Part shown: positions 56,918-64,000 of the stretch, one piece after another | Layout: the number at the start of each line of letters is the position of its first letter | How positions within the stretch are numbered: the first letter of the stretch is position 1 | Source of the DNA: Leucocoprinus leucothites | Taxonomy: Eukaryota > Basidiomycota > Agaricomycetes > Agaricales > Agaricaceae | Reading direction: 5' to 3' | DNA length: 64,000 bases | NCBI GenBank assembly: GCA_013368445.1 | Contig: JAACJO010000006.1 | Span: 2,232,001 to 2,296,000 of the forward strand | Translations under genes and position numbers: made by a program | The notes under the pieces: model-generated | The model's input: only the letters and a program-made list of their open reading frames with translations | Told to the model about the DNA's origin: nothing | Database searches by the model: none

Positions 56918-57650
56918 ATGTCGAACACGTCGCCCTTTGCACGCAGTAGTCCACTCGAGGACTCGCTGCTTCCAACCAACGTATCTCCCTTTGCGCGCAG
57001 TAACGCATTCGAGGACTCGTTGCTGTCGAGTCGAGGACAGACTGTACGTCAACCTTTGACTTGGACTTGGTGCTTGTTAAGTCATTTTGGCAGATTGAGG
57101 AGATGTATAGCATTCCTGAGAGTTTCCTAGAAGTAGAGGTGCGAAACCCTCAGACGCATGGTAGTTTGCTATCCTATCCCGTGCATGACCTATATTAATC
57201 TATTGATAGGGTTTGGTCGAAAGATGTACACCGACTACGAAATTGTGTGCAAGGTAAGTAACCCGCTTTCCACTTGACCCATAAACCATCTCAAATTCCG
57301 ACATAGACCAATATCCCTGCGTTCAAACTCCGACATTCTGTCGTCCGTCGCCGTTACTCGGACTTCGAAGCGTTCCAGGATATCCTCGAGAATGAGTCCA
57401 CGCGCGTCAATATTCCTCCTCTCCCCGGCAAAGTGTTCACAAACAGGTTCTCGGACGAGGTTATCGAAAATCGGAGAGAGGGCCTGGAAAGGTTTTTGAA
57501 TATCGTCGCCGGGCATCCATTGCTTCAGGTGCGTCTTCGAGTTACCCAATGTGCACTTATCGACTCATAAGGTTGCGCTGGTAGACCGGGAGTAAGGTTC
57601 TGTGTGCGTTCTTGCAAGATCCGGCATGGGACAAGACACAGTGGCTCTGA
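56918..57650 (+). CDS. SNX3: SNX3/Grd19-type sorting nexin (PX domain)
   Basis: Five exons (56918-57043, 57094-57160, 57210-57253, 57307-57528, 57585-57650), 525 nt, 174 residues. The core [17 protein letters not shown] and the PX domain through [13 protein letters not shown] match the SNX3 subfamily. The PI3P-binding R-R-Y-S-D-F pattern and the P-P-L-P-G-K loop are present. SNX3 proteins bind PI3P on early endosomes and work with retromer in cargo retrieval. The N-terminal 42 residues contain an imperfect internal duplication: [14 protein letters not shown] followed by [14 protein letters not shown]. The C-terminus D-K-T-Q-W-L is complete. Confidence 0.93.
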
Positions 57651-59315
57651 GGTTGTCTATGATTATTGCCAGTTCGTCTTATGTTGTTATGTATCCTTGG
57701 TTCTTTCCTCTTGTTCTATGCGCTACCGTTTTATCTCACTATTGCATATAGCCCCTCTGTATGAAGATTACCTTTTCTTTTGAATATACCGACGTCATTC
57801 CTTTCTTTTTCCACGCCTGCGTAAACGTTTAGCTTGCCGATGGTCTACAGAGCCGAATAGCTCAATGCCCTAGCCTCCGACGACGCCGACTTCGGAGCCT
57901 GCCCAAACCGGACACACTTCCATGCTTGACATCTCACTGGCCCTTCCTCACCTCCATAATTACTACCCTCTCTGCTTCCTCGAGCCTCATGCAAATCTCA
58001 TCTAACCTATCTAAATTACATGCACATACGTGCTCCAGGACACATGAGCTTCTGGCTGTCAGGTCTTTCCGTGTCCTCCTCGGTTAGTCCTTCACCTAAA
58101 TCCTCACGCTCATCCATCACTTCGAACGATGCTTCGGGTGGTATCAGGTGCTATTTATAGAATTCAGTGGTGTGCAAAGCTTAGGTTCAGTTCTATATGC
58201 TTGCTGAGGCGAACAAGAGATGGCTCTTCTCTATGAAATGCTCACGGTCCTTGACGGATAGATTTTGGACTTCTAGATCCAGTGACCATGCCGTGATGAA
58301 TACACGACTTGTTATTTTCCACTTCCATAATCTGACTTGGATCCTTTCATGTTGGATTTGCGTTGCTCTCGACGAAATTACATTCGTTGAAGAGGCAGGA
58401 GCTGCAATTCGATGTTGATTGGTGAACTTGTTGGCTTGATATTCGTTTAGCCCGAATTGACCATCTTCAACTCTCCTACCAGTACCTTCACACAAGCCTT
58501 CGAGAACGATAGTTGGGTGCTTCGGTGTAGCCTTTATTAGGAAGCTGCGACGGGTTTGGGAGGCAGCTGGTACTAGCATAGGCGGTGGATATCGGGAACG
58601 ACTCCAAAAATATATGGGATAGAACACATGGGTCAATCAGTAGTGATGGAGATCCTGCGATGCAATTTGTCATTTGGACGTACATATGATATGTATATCC
58701 ATACTGTCATATGTATGAACTCACTTAAACACGAACAGTCACAGGGTGGTGTTCCCTTTGCCGTGTGATATAGATCTCGCTGATCGAGGCTACGATCGTA
58801 AATGAATAGCACTGGTCGTTGATGTGCTTCTCGCTTTAGCCGTCAAGCTTTCGAGGCCTGATCGATCGACGACTCATCCGATTAATTGACTCGTCGCCAT
58901 CCATCTAAGTGCGCCATCATGGTCCCATACGAAATATACAGCCCTGAAGGCCTGACTCCTGAGTAAATGGGAAAGATGCCAGATAAAGCAGGTCTGACGG
59001 CCAAGTGTGATTTTAGCTGATCTACATATATATTCTAGGGAGAGTCAAATAAATACAGGGCGCAGTTGCTCTGCTCCGCTATTTTATCGCTCCGAAGAAT
59101 AGGCTGGCCCGTTCATTCTATCGCGATAACTACGATGAACAAGTGCCAGGACTTCGAGTGCTCAGCGAACCCCACAAGTCGAGACGGTTAAGCCAAATTA
59201 AGCATACATGATTAATAATTGTTTACTTATTCGGGAATTTCAATTTCAATCTGAAATTCACTGTTCCTCCCCAGTTCCTTCCCAGGCTTCCTTTCCTTTC
59301 ATCTTCTCATCACTA
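57651..59315. other. no recognisable gene
   Basis: 3' flank of SNX3 and 5' flank of the arsenic gene; the frames at 58.2-58.6 kb overlap on both strands and show no motif. Confidence 0.45.
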
Positions 59316-61006
59316 ATGACGACTGCGCAAGACATCACTCAACTCGTCGATGCTGTCTACAGCGAGCGCGCTCGGTCTGGAATTAACCCCTCTTGTATAA
59401 ATTCCTTTTCCTAGCACATCGCCTTTTAATTTACTATTCACAGCTTCCGGCGCTGCTTCCAGTGCAGGTTATACGACAGAACAACTTTCCTCTGTGCCTG
59501 AAGGCGCGAATCTGGGCCTTGGTTGTGGATGTCCAGTCCCAACGGCGGGCCTTCAAAAGGTGAGCATGAGGCTTTCCCGCTCCATCGTATCCTTCAACCA
59601 GGTAATGGGATAGGGTGAGGTTGTCCTCGACCTCGGCAGCGGAGGCGGCCTGGACGCACTCCTCGCTGCAGATCAAGTTGGGCCAACAGGTGCTGTTGTT
59701 GGACTTGATGGCTCTGAGGTATGTTCTGTGAATGGATTTCCGTAATTTAGCTGAGCACCGATGATAGGATATGATCGCGCTCGCTCGTCGAAATGCAAAA
59801 TCTAAAGGGCTCAAGCCTCCTCATGTCGCTTTTGCACGAGCATTATTAACTGAAGAACTGCCAATAGAGTCTTCGGCTGTTGACTGTGTTCTCTCAAACT
59901 GCGTCCTCAACCTGGTACCTGGCGAAGGAAAAGCTGCAATCCTCAAGGAAATCTTCCGAGTCCTGAAGCCTGGTGGTAGGATTCATCTTGCTGACGTGAG
60001 TCTCGAGTGCCAACGGCATCAACTTCTGTTCATTCTCGTGTCTTATTTCAGGTTGTTGCGATTCGTGAAATGCCTAACAATGTCAAGAACGATATGTCGA
60101 ACTATGTGAACTGTATTTCAGGGGCTATGCCCAGGGAGGAATATCAGAGTCTCCTTGAAGCCGCAGGTTTCACTGGTCTGTAGCTCCCTCTATATGTCTT
60201 AACCTACTAATGCTAAAATAGAAATCTCGTTGATCAATTTGGAGAAGGATCTCACTGCGTGTTGGCCACGACCCATGCAAATAGAGCCCCAGTCATCGGC
60301 AGGGGGCAATAAGTCATGCTGCAGTGCTCAGCAATCTGATACGGGATTTTCTCTCGACCCAAATGAATTCGTTTGTGGGTGGTTCTGATTTTAAGGGTGC
60401 GGAGTGTTCTTGACCCAATTGCGTCAGCTTCATATCAGATATCTGCTCGGAGGCCCCGTGAGCCTGCCGTCCCTGTCTCGCCTACGGTTTTGAAAAACTG
60501 GTGGTACGCTTATCCGGAAGTCAGGTCCACGCCGGATGCTTTTACAGCCGAAGAAGTAGCTGCATTTATTCGTGATCCAACCAAAACCTCCAAAGACTTT
60601 ACAGTAATCGACGTCAGGCGGAACGATCATGCGGTATATCTTCCATTATCTGTTATATCAAATACTCAAGCACTAATCATCATGTTCAGGGCGGACATGT
60701 TCGAGGAAGCCTCCAGTGTCCAGCCCAATCGTTCTACGATGACGCTCCCGGATATTTCGAGAAGTTTAAAGATAGTGAAAATGTGATCTTCTATTGTCAA
60801 AGCTCGAACGGACGTGGACCTCGATGTGCCGGCTGGTGAGTTACTTTAATCTCAGCACTCACAACTCGATCTAAGCACGGCGCAGGTATCAAGACTACTT
60901 GAACTCTGTCGGCCATACCTCCTCAAAGGCCTACGTCATGGCGGGAGGAATTAAAGGGTGGATGAGCAGGTTCAAGGGGGAGGAGGGTTTAGTAGATTAT
61001 GATTGA
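59316..61006 (+). CDS. arsenite methyltransferase (ArsM/AS3MT) fused to Cdc25/Acr2-type rhodanese (arsenate-reductase-like)
   Basis: Nine exons (59316-59394, 59444-59559, 59614-59718, 59768-59995, 60052-60175, 60222-60374, 60428-60633, 60690-60835, 60886-61006) sum to 1278 nt, 425 residues, with every phase matching. The methyltransferase half has L-G-C-G-C-P (C54, C56), the SAM motif V-L-D-L-G-S-G-G-G (69-77), S-N-C-V-L-N-L (C145), Y-V-N-C (C197) and a C-C pair at 250-251. These are the cysteines ArsM enzymes use to bind and methylate As(III). Residues about 290-425 form a Cdc25/Acr2-type rhodanese domain: D-V-R at 330-332, G-G-H-V-R-G-S at 338-344 and C-x5-R (C373 to R379) followed by G-P-R. 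Yeast Acr2 reduces arsenate with this fold. The fusion rests on intron 6 (53 nt, GTGGGT...GTCAG). The downstream frame has no ATG of its own before the rhodanese domain. Confidence 0.8.
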
Positions 61007-62340
61007 GATTTAGGCAGAGTGCCCCGTACGTTTGAATACAAATTCTATGAACAGGCTCTACCTGTGGACATATCCCCGACAACTCTAGATTGGTATATGA
61101 AGCGGAGGACCGGTGCTAGTACGATGCTGTTTGAATGAGCAATGGGGGTCGGCCAGACTGACTCGGTCTCCGCAAGTTGTGCGATGCGGATCAAGGCAAA
61201 CATGACAGACCGAGAACCGTGCACAACGTCAATGACTGCGTCATGCAACTTCATGCCAGGTTTCCGGTATAGTCACTCCAGAAATCCTTGCATATGGTGC
61301 TGATGGAGCCCAACTCATGCAGTGGAAGGCTCAAGCGCATACTTCTTTCTTGATCGATGACTGTATGTTTCCCGAGATCCCCGGTGGATGCGAATTGCTC
61401 AGAAAAAGCTCATTACTCTAGGCGGTGCATTAACTGCAGTAGTGGCATAATGACGACTTGGCACATTAAATGCTCTTCCGGATCCGCTAAGGTAGGCTGG
61501 AGGTTATGCTGTCAACAACAGAAATGGGCCACAAGTGAATCGTTCTAACCTCTCAAGAGAAGGTCAGCTGGAGATCAGTCAACGTTTGAAATATAGCTCG
61601 CTTGTTGACAAGTGCAGATCATAATGCTCATATCCATACCAGTATTCCGTGCCAGAACATCGCAAGGAACAGGAGTTCCGATGGCTTCTTTCTGAGCGAT
61701 GCCGAGATAAATGACTCAGACTGACTCGGCAGCGTGTTCTCTTTCTATACTTGCCTTCCAACAGACAGCATCTATTGCCCTTCGAGCGGTTTCACGCCAA
61801 TAGCGTCAACAATTTCAACAACCATCATGCTTCTAATTATTCCCACGGTTGAACATTAGCTATTAAAGGTATTATCGCCATCAAAATGTGACCATGCCGT
61901 AAAGCAGCGCGCTGTTCAGATCCCAGTTATAGACAACAGCCCCGAGCTCACTACGTACGGAAGGCGCATTATTATCCCATTTTAGTAAGGAGGGGCGCAC
62001 CGGGTGACTCGGTGTCCGCCTCATCCTCCATTTTTGTTGACCCCGACGCGTGATTTCAGCGTCTAAACCAACGTCGGTGTTCACTTAAATGGCCCATCCC
62101 GCCATGAGGCTGAGACATCCCCCGCCCCTCCCCACTCGGTAAATTGACTCACAATAAAGAAATATGTATCTCCCATACGGCGCTTCATCTCCATCCCCAC
62201 ATTCAGTCATCTCTGCCTCATCATGGGGTACTGTGGACACTACCAGCGCGGGTCCAAGGTTTAGCAACGGTGGTGTGTAAATTATCTCGGCCGATCTAGC
62301 GGCGGGGTCCCTTCTTTGATGCTAATCGGATACTTCCCCA
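61007..62340. other. no recognisable gene
   Basis: Short frames only on both strands. Confidence 0.45.
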
Positions 62341-62706
62341 GTGGTTAATGATGTGCTTGCAGGAGCGTACGGCTCCGTTGACCTTACATTACTTTCGCGC
62401 CTGGCACCAAATAAGCTAGGCGAACCAGCTTTTTCAGATTCTCGGCCCATTGCAATGCTCCTCGGGGGTCCTGGGGAATGGTACCAGCCAGTACAAAACA
62501 ATACCGGCTTGACTGTGCAGGACATACTCACTGGTATCATCTCGTTGTATTATCAGAAACTTGTGGACAGTGATAGAGTACAAATGCCTGACATTGTCGC
62601 CAGCACAGCAAAGTGTCTTAGGCGGGATGCCCTTGGGAAACGAACTAGGTTCTGTAGGATCGAATTTTGGCCTAGCAATCAATCTTGGGTCATCATAATG
62701 GAGTAG
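62341..62706 (+). CDS. possible DUF6699-like fragment
   Basis: 121 codons, probably beginning after a splice acceptor at 62340 (CCCCAG). The stretch P-I-A-M-L-L-G-G-P-G-E-W-Y-Q-P-V, then GLTVQDILTGIISLYYQ, follows the strand-W-strand-(T-V-x-D-I/V)-helix order of the DUF6699-like protein at 21.5 kb. The N-terminal part and the C-terminal strands of the family are not recognisable. It may be a partial exon, a truncated gene or a relict. I could not build a full model. Confidence 0.35.
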   Translation: MVNDVLAGAYGSVDLTLLSRLAPNKLGEPAFSDSRPIAMLLGGPGEWYQPVQNNTGLTVQDILTGIISLYYQKLVDSDRVQMPDIVASTAKCLRRDALGKRTRFCRIEFWPSNQSWVIIME

Positions 62707-63016
62707 GCCTGGGAAGGTCACTCCGCTTCGATTGTGCACTCACCTGCACACGACGCTCGCCTTGGGACTTTGAAATTATTCATCTTAATCAGGTCTTCTC
62801 TCGGACATCGGATTTCACATGGGTTATTATTCGTGTATTTTACCCCCTCTCAGAATGTAGCGTACGGATGGACATATTGTTCTGTGATAGTGTAGCATAT
62901 TCCCCAAATAAATGACAACCCTGCTTAGATGGATAGCACAAACCCTACACAAAAGTCCCAAATAGTGAAGATGCATATCGAGTGCGTGAAGAAATAGAAA
63001 ATAGAAAACCTTCATC

Positions 63017-64000
63017 TCAAGGTCGCGAGAACACAAGCTTTCCAAAAGGGACAGGATTCCCGGCTACCTTTTCAGTAGCAATTTCCACCCCAACCAATTT
63101 AGACTTTCCTCCGAGAAAATCGACTCGACGGACCCCTGCGCCCCAACCTCCACCCATATCGGTGCACCGCTTCTCGTAAGCCCTAGTTGCCTTCCGTTGA
63201 GCACGACTTCCGTTTCCAAGTGAATCCCATTCGGCCTGCGTGACACGAACTGATAAGGTGGTATGAATCGCATGGAGGACGTCGAGGTTCGTGATGGGCT
63301 CGGGGAATCCGCCGGAGCTGGTGGAAGAACGAGGTGTCCCTGAGCTAGCCGAGCCCGTGGACTCGATATAGAATCGTTTGCCAGATGAACGTCCAACACT
63401 TCCATTACCTGCGTTTGCTGAATCCACACCAGCCGTGGCAATGATATTCCAAGGCAGTTTATCGCATTTGAGGATGAAACGGCCATATGTAGGGGGTTCG
63501 GTCGCCGGTTGGGTAAGTGTGCAGGGTGGGATAGGCGAATGAGTGTGGCGATCCACGATCGTGCGAGTCGAGGGTGGATAGATAACGTCGAAAGATATAG
63601 GTGCTCGATGGATTCGCCCGTAGCTCAGAAGCGGGTGCATGTGGACTGGCGTCGGACGATTCGGATTTTGAAACGAAACGTGTGCGTCTATGAAGTGTTA
63701 GATATGGTCTTAGGGTATGTCGATGAACTCATGACGTACGACGGCTACCCTTCGTATTGTCTCCACTGGACATGTTATGTTTCAGAGCTGATCTTGGTTC
63801 GTGCCCCGTTGATTGTGTGGCAACGCTATTGGAGCTCGAAGCGCGTGAGGGGGCATAGCGATGGGCGGCAGGGTTGGTCGAGTAGATGGATTGAGAAGAG
63901 GACCGAACGCTCCCGAACGAACTGGTGGGATTAAATGCCGGCTGCTGCACAAGACCAGCTAAGCCAAGGACAGTTATTGAGATGGGATCATTTGAAGATG
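63017..64000 (-). CDS. DUF6699 domain protein, partial at the 5' end
   Basis: Two exons in the window: 64000-63740 (open to the right edge, so the start lies outside) and 63687-63017, joined in matching phase across a GTACGT...ATAG intron. The N-terminal part is serine/asparagine-rich and disordered. The domain begins at H-P-L-L-S-Y-G and continues with F-D-V-I-Y-P-P, A-T-E-P-P, the strand L-P-W-N-I, N-L-D-V-L-H-A-I-H, V-T-Q-A-E-W-D-S-L and G-V-R-R-V-D-F-L-G-G. This is the full DUF6699 pattern, common and expanded in basidiomycetes, with unknown function. A glycine/serine-rich insertion separates the L-P-W strand from the helix. In-frame sequence to the edge contains no ATG. Confidence 0.75.

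Noticed and set aside
60373..60786. Rhodanese/Acr2 frame as a separate gene starting at 60373
   Set aside because: It would need a GTG start and overlap the ArsM stop; the phase-matched 53-nt intron explains it better as part of one gene.
1..64000. CRISPR arrays, rRNA, retrotransposon polyproteins
   Set aside because: No regularly spaced repeats, no rRNA-like stretches and no reverse transcriptase, integrase or LTR pair were seen.

Overview
The window looks like nuclear DNA of a mushroom-forming basidiomycete (Agaricomycetes, probably Agaricales). The reasons are dense short GT-AG introns (mostly 50-60 nt), families typical of that group (F-box/LRR-like protein, DUF6699-type proteins, expanded P450 and flavin monooxygenase genes, signal-peptide-less single-pass membrane proteins, small beta-trefoil lectins), and the absence of operons or bacterial signals. 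All gene models are hand-spliced from reading frame, splice-site and intron-phase agreement.

Layout. 1-3.2 kb: minus-strand VPS39/VPS3-like tethering subunit that runs off the left edge, has no N-terminal CNH propeller and has one apparent frameshift. 4.3-7.0 kb: three tandem copies of a secreted beta-trefoil (ricin-B-type fold) lectin-like gene, one intact and two in successive stages of decay. 10.1-13.7 kb: an unrecognised spliced gene and an F-box protein. 14.5-19 kb: a flavin monooxygenase and a cytochrome P450 in tandem, probably a small metabolic or detoxification pair; a close FMO paralogue lies inverted at 48.2-50.4 kb. 19.68-20.41 kb: a 730-bp non-autonomous DNA transposon with TIRs and a TA duplication. 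21.5-26.4 kb: a DUF6699-like protein and an AIG1-like GTPase.

27.7-43.5 kb is the most unusual part: an array of seven related single-pass membrane protein genes (five apparently functional, two broken), interrupted by a Dap1/PGRMC-type heme protein and an unrelated polytopic membrane protein. Members share a three-exon layout, an N-glycosylation-rich ectodomain at the extreme N-terminus without a cleavable signal peptide, a glycine-zipper transmembrane helix, and in three members a cytosolic tail with an E-V-D-A-G motif followed by a PPxY motif.

56.9-61.0 kb holds a complete SNX3-type sorting nexin and a nine-exon gene whose splice phases join an arsenite methyltransferase (ArsM/AS3MT) to a Cdc25/Acr2-type arsenate-reductase-like rhodanese domain. 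This would be a two-step arsenic detoxification enzyme in one chain. The right edge carries a DUF6699 gene that leaves the window at its 5' end and a smaller DUF6699-like fragment. Long stretches between these islands (for example 7.1-10.1, 22.2-25.4, 43.6-48.2, 50.4-56.9 kb) show no recognisable gene.
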